A stretch of DNA of 64,000 nt, taken from positions 1 to 64,000 of the forward strand of contig JBAXBU010000004.1 in NCBI GenBank assembly GCA_037141835.1, in the 5' to 3' direction. Made by a program: the position numbers and the translations under genes. A model generated the notes under the pieces. That model saw nothing but the letters and a program-made list of their open reading frames with translations, had not been told where the DNA came from and did not search any database. The stretch comes from Fimbriimonas sp037141835 (GTDB lineage Bacteria; Armatimonadota; Fimbriimonadia; Fimbriimonadales; Fimbriimonadaceae). Every line of letters begins with the position of its first letter. Position 1 is the stretch's first letter. This document shows, one piece after another, positions 25,029 to 33,581 of the stretch.

Positions 25029-26632
25029 ATCATTCTTGTTGGCAGGATCCGGACTCTTCGGTTCGGGTCCTCGCCGATCGCCTCACTTGCCAGCCGTCTG
25101 GCTTCAATAAGTTGAAATTGGGCCTTGCGAACTGCAGGGTTTTGCGGGCTTAACTCAAACGGCTTACCGTTCTGCAAAACCGTCTCGATTCCCGCTTGTA
25201 CCTCGGCAAACACTTTCTCTTCCATTCGTGATGAAGTCGAAACGGTCTCGACATTGCCTTTCACCAGATCATCGAGGGCCGATGCAATGTTGGCAAATGT
25301 ATTGGATCGAACCACGATTGTTTTGATGTTTTTTCCTGCAAGGTCACGAATCTTTCTTGGCTTGCTTTGATACGTTGATCGAATTGCCATTACTGCGTCG
25401 GCACTTTCGATGTCGGCTGTAACCATCGCTCCAACTTTCTTCTCGCGAATTGCTCGCTCTAATCGAGTTCGGGCAATACCGTAAGGGAAGATCTTCACTA
25501 GTCCAGTTGAATCTTGAGCCGGCAGAGTAGGCGCAACTTTTGGTTCCTTTGGAAGACCACCGTTGCCAGCGCTCTTAGCTCTTGCTAAAGCCGGGAACCG
25601 TTGATTGAAAGCTGGATCTGGCAAATCGGCAGTTTGTTCTTCTTGAACAACTTCTACCTTGCCCACATCGGTTCGAACGCGAATCTCTGGTCGGGGTGGA
25701 ACTCCGCGCAGAATCATATCGACCGTCTTTTGGACGTTATGGTGAACCGCTAGTCGGTCGTAATCGAGCAATTCGATTACCACGTCGAAAGTAGGCGGTG
25801 ACTTACGCTCAAGAACGGTCTTTTGAGTTCCGCGGCGTTGGGCTTCGGCGTCTGACAGGGTAACCGCTTGAATGCCGCCAATGAGGTCAGCAAGAGACGG
25901 ATTGAGCATCAGGTTTTCGAGCGTCTGACCGTGCGCAGTACCAATAAGTTGTACGCCTCGCTCGGCAATGGTGCGGACAGCAAGAGCTTCTGCTTCGTTG
26001 CCAATTTCGTCGATGATGATGACTTCCGGCATGTGGTTCTCTACTGCCTCAATCATGACGTTATGTTGCTCCGCGGCAATGCGAACTTGCATCCGTCGGG
26101 CAAAGCCAATTCCTGGGTGAGGAACATCTCCGTCTCCAGCAATTTCGTTGGACGTATCAACGATAACCACTCGTTTTTTGACTTCGTCAGCAAGAACTCG
26201 GGCAACTTCACGGAGCTTAGTTGTCTTACCAACGCCAGGCTTTCCGAGAATCAAGATAGATTGACCTGACCGTACGATGTCATCAATGATGTCAATCGTT
26301 CCCTCCATCGCTCGACCAACCCGACATGTCAATCCTACAATCTTGAGGTGACGGTTTCGAATTGCCGAGATACGATGGAGAGTTCGTTCAATTCCAGCTC
26401 GATTATCGGTCCCAAAATCGCCCAGCGACTTACTCACGAACTCGATATCGAGGTCCGTGATCATGACGTCCGTGTATCTTTCAACGCGATCGTTGTAGCG
26501 AACTTCTGCCGGGCGACCATAATCCAGCACAACTTCAACTAAACCGGCAGTGCCGAGGTCTTCGATTCGTTGGCGAACAATGCCTGGGAGAACGTTTAGA
26601 AATTCAGCGATTCCATCCGAATAGCGAGCCAT
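25025..26632 (-). CDS. Ycf45/SpoIIIAA-like AAA ATPase with degenerate R3H domain
   Basis: This ATPase resembles the plastid/cyanobacterial Ycf45 group: a AAA domain related to SpoIIIAA followed by a basic region and an R3H-like end. Walker A is ILGKPGVGKTTK (about residues 128-140) and Walker B is EVIIIDEIGNEAEA. The C-terminus (QFQLIEARRLASEAIGEDP, then NRRVRILP) matches the R3H block, with Phe where His is usual. Nucleic-acid binding is therefore plausible but not sure. I prefer ATG at 26632, giving MARYSDGIAEFLNVLP (535 residues), over a TTG 87 nt upstream, which would translate through two hairpins. Confidence 0.85.
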   Translation of the reverse strand: MARYSDGIAEFLNVLPGIVRQRIEDLGTAGLVEVVLDYGRPAEVRYNDRVERYTDVMITDLDIEFVSKSLGDFGTDNRAGIERTLHRISAIRNRHLKIVGLTCRVGRAMEGTIDIIDDIVRSGQSILILGKPGVGKTTKLREVARVLADEVKKRVVIVDTSNEIAGDGDVPHPGIGFARRMQVRIAAEQHNVMIEAVENHMPEVIIIDEIGNEAEALAVRTIAERGVQLIGTAHGQTLENLMLNPSLADLIGGIQAVTLSDAEAQRRGTQKTVLERKSPPTFDVVIELLDYDRLAVHHNVQKTVDMILRGVPPRPEIRVRTDVGKVEVVQEEQTADLPDPAFNQRFPALARAKSAGNGGLPKEPKVAPTLPAQDSTGLVKIFPYGIARTRLERAIREKKVGAMVTADIESADAVMAIRSTYQSKPRKIRDLAGKNIKTIVVRSNTFANIASALDDLVKGNVETVSTSSRMEEKVFAEVQAGIETVLQNGKPFELSPQNPAVRKAQFQLIEARRLASEAIGEDPNRRVRILPTRMI

Positions 26633-26651
26633 TTTATTCAACGTATATGAG

Positions 26652-26718
26652 AGAAGCTCCTCAATCGTTTGTCGGTTGAGGAGCTTCTTCTCATTTTTTA
26701 TGACGCTTTCGGGCGTCA
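26652..26718. terminator. Paired hairpins between the htrA-like and Ycf45-type genes
   Basis: A 13-bp stem (26652-26664 with 26676-26688, loop TCGTTTGTCGG) is followed on the + strand by TCTCATTTTTTA. A second, 6-bp stem (TGACGC / GCGTCA, 26701-26718) sits beside it. On the minus strand both lie 25-90 nt after the protease stop and 19 nt or more before the ATG at 26632. They probably terminate the protease transcript, but they also form the leader of the ATPase gene. Confidence 0.6.
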
Positions 26719-26743
26719 AAGTGATCCTTTATCGTGATTAAAT

Positions 26744-27913
26744 TTAGATCTTTGTTTGCGATTCAGCCAAAGTTACAGTGGTTTCCTTTGTTTGGCCAGC
26801 TTTCCAATATTTGACTTTAACTTGGTCGCCAACTTTCTTAGGAAGGAGTACTTTGTTTAAGTCAAAGGTGGTTTCGATCTTTTGACCGTCAACCTCAAGT
26901 ATGAAGTCGTTCTTTGCGATTCCAGAATTTAGCGAAGCTCCGGAGACGTTATTGACATATAGTCCGCTGGATGGGAAGTCGTCTCGCTTCAATATATCAG
27001 CTAGATATTGTCGCGCACGCGGATCATCCATGTGTCCGACAAGTCGACCATCGTATTCAATTCCTAAGACGGGGTACTTCGCATGACCATATTTAACGAT
27101 GTCGTTCACTATTTTCTTGGCTCGGTCAATTGGGATAGCAAAGCCAATTCCAACTGATTCACCCGTTCCCGAGGCAATGGCACTGTTGATACCAATGAGT
27201 TGACCTTGAGCGTTACAGAGAGCTCCACCGGAATTGCCAGGATTAATGGCTGCATCCGTTTGAATTCCTTCGACGAGACCCTGGTCTCCGACGGGGAGGT
27301 TTCTCTTTTTGGAACTGACGACGCCGACGCTTACGGTGTTATCGAAGCCAAGTGGGTTGCCTACTGCCATGACCCATTCTCCGACCTCCAAAGTGCTGCT
27401 TGAGCCCAGTTCTATTGGCTTCAAGTTTTTGGCTTCTATTTTTAGAACCGCGAGATCAGATCGAACATCAGTGCCGAGGATTTTGGCCTCTACCTTTTGA
27501 CCGTCGAATAGCCGAACTTGAACTCGCGGAAATACTTCGGTTCCGTTGCGAGTGGCTCGACCTGCGACTACGTGGTTGTTGGTAACGATAATGCCATCTG
27601 CACTGACAATGACTCCAGAACCAGTTCCAGTTTCTCGCTCGGTTGCCTGAGATTCCATAAAGCCTCTCATTTTGTCGAATCGGTCAACCGAGACAACGCT
27701 TGGCATTGCGCGCTTGGCTGCATCCCTGAAATCGAATGCTGGTGCCGGCAATGGATCAGCATAGATTTGCTTGGCTTGACTGTAAGAAGGTGACGATTGG
27801 GCGAAAATGTCTTCCGGCTTGTTTCTTGCCGTAAGCCACTTGTCTGCCTGCAATGCTCCGAAGACACCGACAAAGCATGCGGAGAGAGTTAGAACGAAAG
27901 CAGTTTGTTTCAT
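26744..27913 (-). CDS. HtrA/DegP-like trypsin-fold serine protease with one PDZ domain
   Basis: This is an envelope quality-control protease. An N-terminal hydrophobic segment (FVLTLSACFVGVFGALQA) exports or anchors it. The triad is His114 in VTNNHVVAG, Asp153 in DVRSDLAVLKI and Ser228 in NPGNSGGAL. One PDZ domain follows (PSSGLYVNNVSGASLNSGIA, then NDFILEVDGQKI). A linker of about 40 residues between protease and PDZ (GIEYDGRLVGHMDDPRARQY) is longer than usual. At 389 residues it resembles DegS/HtrA-type proteins more than two-PDZ DegP. It is divergent from the acyltransferase gene. Confidence 0.92.
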   Translation of the reverse strand: MKQTAFVLTLSACFVGVFGALQADKWLTARNKPEDIFAQSSPSYSQAKQIYADPLPAPAFDFRDAAKRAMPSVVSVDRFDKMRGFMESQATERETGTGSGVIVSADGIIVTNNHVVAGRATRNGTEVFPRVQVRLFDGQKVEAKILGTDVRSDLAVLKIEAKNLKPIELGSSSTLEVGEWVMAVGNPLGFDNTVSVGVVSSKKRNLPVGDQGLVEGIQTDAAINPGNSGGALCNAQGQLIGINSAIASGTGESVGIGFAIPIDRAKKIVNDIVKYGHAKYPVLGIEYDGRLVGHMDDPRARQYLADILKRDDFPSSGLYVNNVSGASLNSGIAKNDFILEVDGQKIETTFDLNKVLLPKKVGDQVKVKYWKAGQTKETTVTLAESQTKI

Positions 27914-28027
27914 GGTTGTTTTTCTATACGAATTGTTCGTGAATGTTATAACGAATTCCTGGTTCAGAAGTTCCTGAGTGCACAGATTGTGGGTATTTCG
28001 GTCAGATTTGTGGAATGAAATGCCTGG

Positions 28028-29116
28028 GTGGGCACCAAATCAGCTTCAAGCGCCAGTCGTTGGCTTTTTCTTGACGCAATTCGCGGAATTGCGGCTCTAT
28101 CGGTCGTTTTCCAACACATTCTTTGGTATCAGTCTTCCAAATTTGAAACATTTTTTTCAACTATTTGGAGTCCAGGACGATTTGGTGTGGTCGCATTTTT
28201 CTTAGTCAGCGGGTTCATCGTTCCAAGAAGCCTTGAGCAAAGGGGTGACGTTAAGGCGTTTTGGACATCTCGGTTCTATCGTCTATTTCCGCCTTACTGG
28301 TTTAGCTTGTTATTCATTGGTCTTTTGCCCGCGGCAGGAATTGCTGGATTAACGGCGGTGGATTTAGGTAGCCCGAAGGCTTGGCTTGTCAACCTAACGA
28401 TGCTACAGGGATTCGTTCGGATACCTGATATCAACCCAGTTGCTTGGACGCTTGGGCTAGAGATGGTTCTTTACTTTGCAATAACGTTTGCGTTTGTCAG
28501 GGGTTTCCTGAAGCGCACCTGGTTTATTGCAATTTCGCTTTTATTCATCATGGGCGCAAGTTCAATCTTGTTGCCGACTGTTTTTCATATTCGTTTTCCA
28601 GCCGGGGCCTCAGCCGTATTTGGTTCCATCATTGCCGGGCTAGCACTCTTCCGATGGTTTTCTGGAGACCTCAAGAAGTCTGAAGCATTGCTTATCACGG
28701 GACTCTGTGTTGTGGTCACGGTTGCCGCTTCGATTGTCAATTACAACCCAGTTCGTTCGGGAGTTGATCTATTGCAACCAACGCAATTTTGTGCAATCTT
28801 TAGCGCAATCACCGGCTATGCATTCTTCTTGGGAATGTTGAAGGCTCGAGAATTTGCCTTTCCATCTTGGATTTTGTGGCTCGGCAAAGTTAGTTACTCA
28901 CTCTATCTGCTTCATCCCATTGCTCTCGCATTAATTCCTCATGGTGGAAATTGGGTGATAACCGTACCCCTTCAAGTTGGTCTTTCGCTGGTCTTGGCGT
29001 GGTTTGGCTATGAATGCATTGAGGTACCAAGCGTGGGCATGGCTCAAAAGCGCCTTAGAAAGAAGCCGACAGTTACGCCAGCCAAAGATATGCCAAGTCG
29101 CGAGAAAGCAGCTTAG
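28028..29116 (+). CDS. Acyltransferase 3 (OafA-like) membrane protein
   Basis: Acyltransferase-3 proteins transfer acyl groups to envelope glycans or other acceptors. The N-terminal signature is RWLFLDAIRGIAALSVVFQHILW, where the R..DAIRG and the His are the conserved active-site features (only key positions are given). About ten hydrophobic segments follow, and LWLGKVSYSLYLLHP near residue 285 is the second family signature. The acceptor is unknown. The GTG at 28028 is the first start after an in-frame stop at 28016. There is no adjacent glycan gene cluster. Confidence 0.85.
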   Translation: MGTKSASSASRWLFLDAIRGIAALSVVFQHILWYQSSKFETFFSTIWSPGRFGVVAFFLVSGFIVPRSLEQRGDVKAFWTSRFYRLFPPYWFSLLFIGLLPAAGIAGLTAVDLGSPKAWLVNLTMLQGFVRIPDINPVAWTLGLEMVLYFAITFAFVRGFLKRTWFIAISLLFIMGASSILLPTVFHIRFPAGASAVFGSIIAGLALFRWFSGDLKKSEALLITGLCVVVTVAASIVNYNPVRSGVDLLQPTQFCAIFSAITGYAFFLGMLKAREFAFPSWILWLGKVSYSLYLLHPIALALIPHGGNWVITVPLQVGLSLVLAWFGYECIEVPSVGMAQKRLRKKPTVTPAKDMPSREKAA

Positions 29117-29199
29117 TCTTCATTGGCAATAACTTGGCAAGTGGCGCGCATGGGTGCCCAAATTGAGCAAACATAGCAATACACAAGTAAACTCTAAGA

Positions 29200-30276
29200 G
29201 TGGAGAATAGTAAGCAATCCCTTATTGGTCTTGATCGTGCTGAGCTTGCTGCTCTCTTTCCTGACCGCAAAGACGCCAAAATGCGAGGCAAACAGCTTGC
29301 TCATCATATTTATGGTCGAGCCGAGACCGAGTTTGACAACATGCAGGATTTGCCGCTTGATTTTCGAGCCGTTCTTAACGAAAACTTCAAAATATCCCCA
29401 TTAGAGGTTGCTATGCATCGAAAGTCGACTGATGGAGTTGAAAAACTCTTGGTCCACAATGGCGACAACCAAGTCTTTGAATGTGTTCTTTTACCTTACA
29501 AAGATCGGGTTTCATGTTGCATCTCAAGTCAAGTTGGATGCCCAATGGGTTGTACTTTTTGTGCGACAGGGCTAGGGGGATTTGATCGCAATCTGACGGC
29601 CGGAGAAATTGTTGGACAGTATTTGCTTTTGCAAAGCCTCACGGAACGAAGAATCTCTCACGTTGTTTTTATGGGAATGGGTGAGCCACTCCTGAATCTC
29701 AAGAACGTCGTGAAGTCACTCAAATTTATGCATGAGGAGATTGGGTTGTCTTACCGTCATCTCACGGTTTCAACCGTTGGTCTCGTGCCCCAAATAGCCG
29801 AACTTGCAAAAGAGCGGTTGCCTATTCACTTAGCGTTGTCTTTGCACTCTCCGCTTGATGAAGTGCGGGATCGGTTGATGCCAGTCAATCATAAATGGCC
29901 CGTTCGCGAAGTCGTTCGGGCAATGAGGAACTATCAGACAACTACCAGTCGGAAGGTAACGTTTGAATATCTACTGATCAAAGATGTGACAGATACTCCA
30001 GATCAAGCGAAAGCACTCATTCCATTGCTGAAAGGCATGCCTAACGTTGTCAATCTGATTCCATTTAACTGGGTTGATTCTGAGCAGGGATATGCTCGAC
30101 CGGATCGCGACAGGGTTCGGCAATTCAAGAGAATTTTGGAGCAAGCTGGGGTAAACGTTACCGAGCGAACTGAGCGCGGTCACGATATTGCGGCGGCTTG
30201 TGGTCAACTTGCTGGTCAACACCAAGGGAAATTTGCAAGGAGGAATTTATCCGAGTCGTTGCCGCAACATTCGTGA
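29200..30276 (+). CDS. rlmN: 23S rRNA (adenine2503-C2)-methyltransferase RlmN
   Basis: RlmN is a radical-SAM enzyme methylating A2503 of 23S rRNA (and A37 of some tRNAs). The CxxxCxxC cluster is GCPMGCTFCATG (Cys114, 118, 121). The SAM-binding VVFMGMGEPLLN and the second catalytic Cys in RGHDIAAACGQLAG are present. The start is GTG at 29200, giving the expected short N-terminal domain. The gene leads a + strand run into the LPS-export genes. Its last codons overlap the reading frame of the LptC-like gene. Confidence 0.95.
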   Translation: MENSKQSLIGLDRAELAALFPDRKDAKMRGKQLAHHIYGRAETEFDNMQDLPLDFRAVLNENFKISPLEVAMHRKSTDGVEKLLVHNGDNQVFECVLLPYKDRVSCCISSQVGCPMGCTFCATGLGGFDRNLTAGEIVGQYLLLQSLTERRISHVVFMGMGEPLLNLKNVVKSLKFMHEEIGLSYRHLTVSTVGLVPQIAELAKERLPIHLALSLHSPLDEVRDRLMPVNHKWPVREVVRAMRNYQTTTSRKVTFEYLLIKDVTDTPDQAKALIPLLKGMPNVVNLIPFNWVDSEQGYARPDRDRVRQFKRILEQAGVNVTERTERGHDIAAACGQLAGQHQGKFARRNLSESLPQHS

Positions 30277-30845
30277 TTGGGGCAACGATAATGGGTTGCG
30301 GTAAGGCGAAGCCGGAGATTACGAAGGAAAAATCTGGGGCAAATGTTTCGCCATCTCCAACAACGGAAGCGCCCAAAAAAAAGCAAGAACCAATTGCGGT
30401 TGCGGTTGGACCAGGAAAGTCTAATCGAGTTGAATTTTGGACCTACCAAAAACTTTGGTTTACGACTTTTCGGGCTGATCTCTGGTTCATCGAATGGCAA
30501 AGTGCCAATCTCGCCCTCATAAATGGTAAGCAATCTGGTTTCATGTTCAAAGTCCATGGTAACGTTTTTGAAAGGAATGAACCTGCAGGGGAATTCTTTG
30601 CCGATCATGCCGAGGCAGATATGGCGGTGGATCGTCTTATTCTAGATGGAGGAATAAAGATCAAATCAGGAAAATCGGTCATGACGGCAAAAAAGGTGGA
30701 ATGGTTGGCAGGCAATGAAGTGTTTAAAGCTAGTGGAGAAGTTTTCCTTGAAGGTCCCGATGGCTCAATTGGTCCAGTAGATGTTCTGTTTGCAAGTGCC
30801 AAATTAAACAAGGTCGCTTCTTCTCTAAATTATTTTAAAAAATGA
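30249..30845 (+). CDS. LptC-like lipoprotein of the LPS export system; unusual start
   Basis: This is probably the periplasmic LptC-type component: a lipobox (ATIMGC) precedes a Pro/Lys-rich linker and a strand-rich domain with GEFFADHAEADMAVDRLIL and MTAKKVEWLAGNEVFKASG, the OstA/LptC-like pattern. The start is uncertain. AAGGAGG at 30237-30243 is the clearest Shine-Dalgarno sequence here, and 5 nt later comes ATC, which would give the ideal signal MRVVAATFVIGATIMGC. TTG at 30198 adds 17 residues without an obvious site, and GTG at 30273 (GTGA overlap with the rlmN stop) leaves too short a signal. The stop overlaps the next ATG by 4 nt. Confidence 0.7.
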   Translation: MRVVAATFVIGATIMGCGKAKPEITKEKSGANVSPSPTTEAPKKKQEPIAVAVGPGKSNRVEFWTYQKLWFTTFRADLWFIEWQSANLALINGKQSGFMFKVHGNVFERNEPAGEFFADHAEADMAVDRLILDGGIKIKSGKSVMTAKKVEWLAGNEVFKASGEVFLEGPDGSIGPVDVLFASAKLNKVASSLNYFKK

Positions 30846-31738
30846 AACGTTTCCAACTAGTTGTATTTCTTGGGCTATTTTCGCTAGCACTCGCACAAAA
30901 GCCGATTGTTTACAAGGACAATGCCAAGAAGCCAACAATGATCATTCAAGGCAATCAAGGCTTTTTTGCTCCAGGCGAGAATTTTGAGCTGAGTGGCAAT
31001 GTTCAGATCAAGCGAATTAGCGCCAGCGGAGACTTGACAGTTGAGACCCTTATGACTTGTGCAAAAGCATCTGGGAATCTAGTCCGAATCAATAACAAAA
31101 TGGAGGTCGATAAGGTCCGCATGACCGGCGGAATTCAGTTTGTTCAAAAGGGTGAGAATCGTTCAACCACTGCGAGTGGAGACAGTGCGGAGTATGACCT
31201 CAAGGATGGATTGAAAGAAGTAAACGTCAATGGCGGAGTTGAAATTTCCTTTGATAGTCAAAGTACCAGGGAAACGAAAAAGGATGGTAAGAAGGAATCT
31301 GCAAAGATCACTTCGACAATGAATACAACTTCGCGCTCGGCAACCTTAACTTTTAAGTCGAAGTTGGATGATAAGAAGCGAGAGTTCACGGAACTGCAAA
31401 GTGCGGTCGTGCGCGGACCGATTCAATTCAACGGGACGCAGTTAGTGAAAGATGCAGCTGGTGAAAAGCTGCAGAAAGTCTTCGCGAAAGCCGACAAAAT
31501 GACGTTCACGATTTCTGGTGAATCTGGTAATCGAGAAGTCAAACTTGAGGGCAACTTAGAGTTTAAGCAAAATGATGGAATCGGTGAAGGGTCCATCGTT
31601 GAGGGGGCAAACACCGTCGTCCTTCAGCTTAACGAAAAGAATGAGATTTTGAAATTACGATTCAAATCAGAGAGTCCTAACCAGGTTGCGACCACAATCA
31701 CCAAAATCAATTCGAAAGGCAAGAAAGGTGGCGCTTGA
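30842..31738 (+). CDS. LptA/OstA-like periplasmic LPS transport protein
   Basis: LptA-type proteins bridge the periplasm in LPS export. The signal peptide MKRFQLVVFLGLFSLALAQ is clear. The mature part has repeated beta-jellyroll strands with the usual pattern of modified-edge positions (FELSGNVQIKR, VRMTGGIQFV, ASGDSAEYDL, NVNGGVEIS). At 298 residues it is longer than the E. coli protein of about 185, so it may hold more strands or two OstA units. It is placed between LptC-like and lptB genes, overlapping by 4 nt on one side and 4 nt on the other, which supports the assignment. Confidence 0.8.
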   Translation: MKRFQLVVFLGLFSLALAQKPIVYKDNAKKPTMIIQGNQGFFAPGENFELSGNVQIKRISASGDLTVETLMTCAKASGNLVRINNKMEVDKVRMTGGIQFVQKGENRSTTASGDSAEYDLKDGLKEVNVNGGVEISFDSQSTRETKKDGKKESAKITSTMNTTSRSATLTFKSKLDDKKREFTELQSAVVRGPIQFNGTQLVKDAAGEKLQKVFAKADKMTFTISGESGNREVKLEGNLEFKQNDGIGEGSIVEGANTVVLQLNEKNEILKLRFKSESPNQVATTITKINSKGKKGGA

Positions 31739-32481
31739 AAATCTCAGCGGAAAACCTTCAGAAGAAGTACAAGGGCCGAAAAGTAGTCAATGGCGTTTCA
31801 TTCACCGTCAGTACTGGTGAGATCGTTGGCCTGCTCGGGCCGAACGGAGCTGGAAAGACAACTTCTTTCTACATGACCGTTGGTTTGGTAAAGCCAAACG
31901 GTGGAAAAGTCTTTCTTGATGATAAGGAAGTCACAAAATGGCCAATGTTCAAGCGGGCTAGAGCCGGAATAGGCTATCTCCCACAAGAGACATCGGTATT
32001 TCGGAAGTTGACTGTTCGGGATAACCTGCTTTTGGTCCTTGAGCTTGCTGGCAAGTCGAAGAAGGAGCAGAAAGCAAAGGTCATGGAGTTGGCGGAAGAA
32101 CTTCATATCACCGAGCGTCTTGATGCCGTTGCGGGAGTTCTTTCCGGTGGAGAAAGGCGAAGAGTTGAGATCGCCAGAGCGATGGCTACTGAGCCAAAGT
32201 TCATCTTGCTTGATGAGCCGTTTACGGGAATTGACCCGGTGACGATTGAAGAGATTCAGGCGATCCTGTTCAAACTTCGGGGCCAAGGCATTGGGATTTT
32301 GATTACCGATCACAATGTCGCAGCAACTTTAAAAATCACCGATCGGAACTACATTCTGATCGACGGAAAGATAGTCGCCGAAGGAACTGGAAAGGAAATT
32401 TCTGACGATCCTATGGTCCGAAAACACTACTTGGGTCAGCAATTCGGGACGGACATCTTCGAAAACGATGAAAAAAATTGA
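31735..32481 (+). CDS. lptB: LPS export ABC transporter ATP-binding protein
   Basis: LptB powers LPS extraction from the inner membrane. Walker A GLLGPNGAGKTTSFYM, the Q-loop GYLPQETSVFRKLTV, the signature VLSGGERRRVEIARAM, Walker B FILLDEPFTGIDP and the switch His in ITDHNVAATL are all intact. The PQE..VFRKL stretch is characteristic of LptB among ABC ATPases. The TTG start at 31735 overlaps the preceding TGA. The last 14 nt overlap the permease gene. The length of 248 residues is typical. Confidence 0.93.
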   Translation: MKISAENLQKKYKGRKVVNGVSFTVSTGEIVGLLGPNGAGKTTSFYMTVGLVKPNGGKVFLDDKEVTKWPMFKRARAGIGYLPQETSVFRKLTVRDNLLLVLELAGKSKKEQKAKVMELAEELHITERLDAVAGVLSGGERRRVEIARAMATEPKFILLDEPFTGIDPVTIEEIQAILFKLRGQGIGILITDHNVAATLKITDRNYILIDGKIVAEGTGKEISDDPMVRKHYLGQQFGTDIFENDEKN

Positions 32482-33580
32482 TCGGCTGATTGTGGGAGAG
32501 CTGGTCGGCCCGTGGGCCTTCGGAGTAGCGATGTTTACATCGCTCATTCTGGCTGCGACTTACTTGGGTCGAATCACAAGCTACATCGTCGAGGGTCTTC
32601 CGGTTTCGGTCATTCTTAACGTCACACTTCTCATGATCCCAGCAATGCTGGTCAAGACGCTCGCCATGTCAACGTTGTTGGGGGCCCTATTGGCGTTTGG
32701 AAGGCTTTCCGGGGATTCTGAGATTGTTGCCCTACGAGCAGGCGGAGCAAGCATTTATCGCATTATTTGGCCCGTTGCCATGTTCTCGCTTGGAGTTGCA
32801 GTTTTGACGTTCGTTCTCAACGATTCTTTTGTGCCGCAATCGGTCAAGAAGCTCAATAGTATGACTGATGTTTTGGTCAAAGATATTCAGCAGAAAAACG
32901 TCCAACCGACCTTCCAACCGATCATCGAGGACGGCGTTATCAAAGCGATGATCATGGCTGAAGACTTTAACCTTGGCGAACGAAAACTAAGCCGGGTTAC
33001 GATCAAAGCGATCGGTTCTGACAAGAAACCCACTTTTTACCTAGAGGCTGCCGGACTGCAATACGAAAATACGAAAGAATGGAGAATTCTTGGCCCAGCG
33101 AAGTTGTTTAGTGCGGACGGAAAGGACTACTCGGTGGTGACCGGCGATTTGTGGCCCGGTGAGCTACCAAAGCTCCGAGAGGCTCCCGAGAATATCGGTG
33201 TCAAAGACAAGAACGATCCTGACTTCTACACCTCTGCCGAAATTCGCGAACTCATAGCCAAGGCAAAATTTGACAAATCGATCACACCAAAGAAGCGGTT
33301 AAATTTCGAATATTGGTACTGGAGCAAGTTCTCGGTACCTCTCGCTGCCTTTATTTTTGGAATCCTTGGGGCAGCACTCGGTATTAGGTCTCACCGAGCG
33401 GGAACGGCAACCGGGTTTGCTCTTGCTGTTGGCATCATGTTCGGCTACATGACGATCGCTAACTTCATGAATTCTTGGGCCCAAGGTCAATTAATTCCTC
33501 CTTTCGTGGCGGCATTCACGCCAATCGTTCTCGGACTGGTCGCCGCACTAGTTATAATGTGGCGAAGGAACACGGGATAA
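32468..33580 (+). CDS. LptF/LptG-family LPS export permease
   Basis: This is a YjgP/YjgQ-type permease of the LptB2FG transporter. Six TM helices with a large periplasmic beta domain between TM3 and TM4 are evident: MKKIDRLIVGELVGPWAFG starts the first helix, LVKTLAMSTLLGALLAFGRL follows, and the last helices include FIFGILGAALGIRSHRAGTAT. Only one such gene is present here; the partner permease must be elsewhere, or the protein works as a homodimer. It overlaps lptB by 14 nt. Length is 370 residues. Confidence 0.88.
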   Translation: MKKIDRLIVGELVGPWAFGVAMFTSLILAATYLGRITSYIVEGLPVSVILNVTLLMIPAMLVKTLAMSTLLGALLAFGRLSGDSEIVALRAGGASIYRIIWPVAMFSLGVAVLTFVLNDSFVPQSVKKLNSMTDVLVKDIQQKNVQPTFQPIIEDGVIKAMIMAEDFNLGERKLSRVTIKAIGSDKKPTFYLEAAGLQYENTKEWRILGPAKLFSADGKDYSVVTGDLWPGELPKLREAPENIGVKDKNDPDFYTSAEIRELIAKAKFDKSITPKKRLNFEYWYWSKFSVPLAAFIFGILGAALGIRSHRAGTATGFALAVGIMFGYMTIANFMNSWAQGQLIPPFVAAFTPIVLGLVAALVIMWRRNTG

Positions 33581-33581
33581 C

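Noticed and set aside
26633..26719. N-terminal extension of the Ycf45-type ATPase from TTG 26719
   Set aside because: The added codons run through two stable hairpins and do not resemble the family N-terminus, which starts at ATG 26632.
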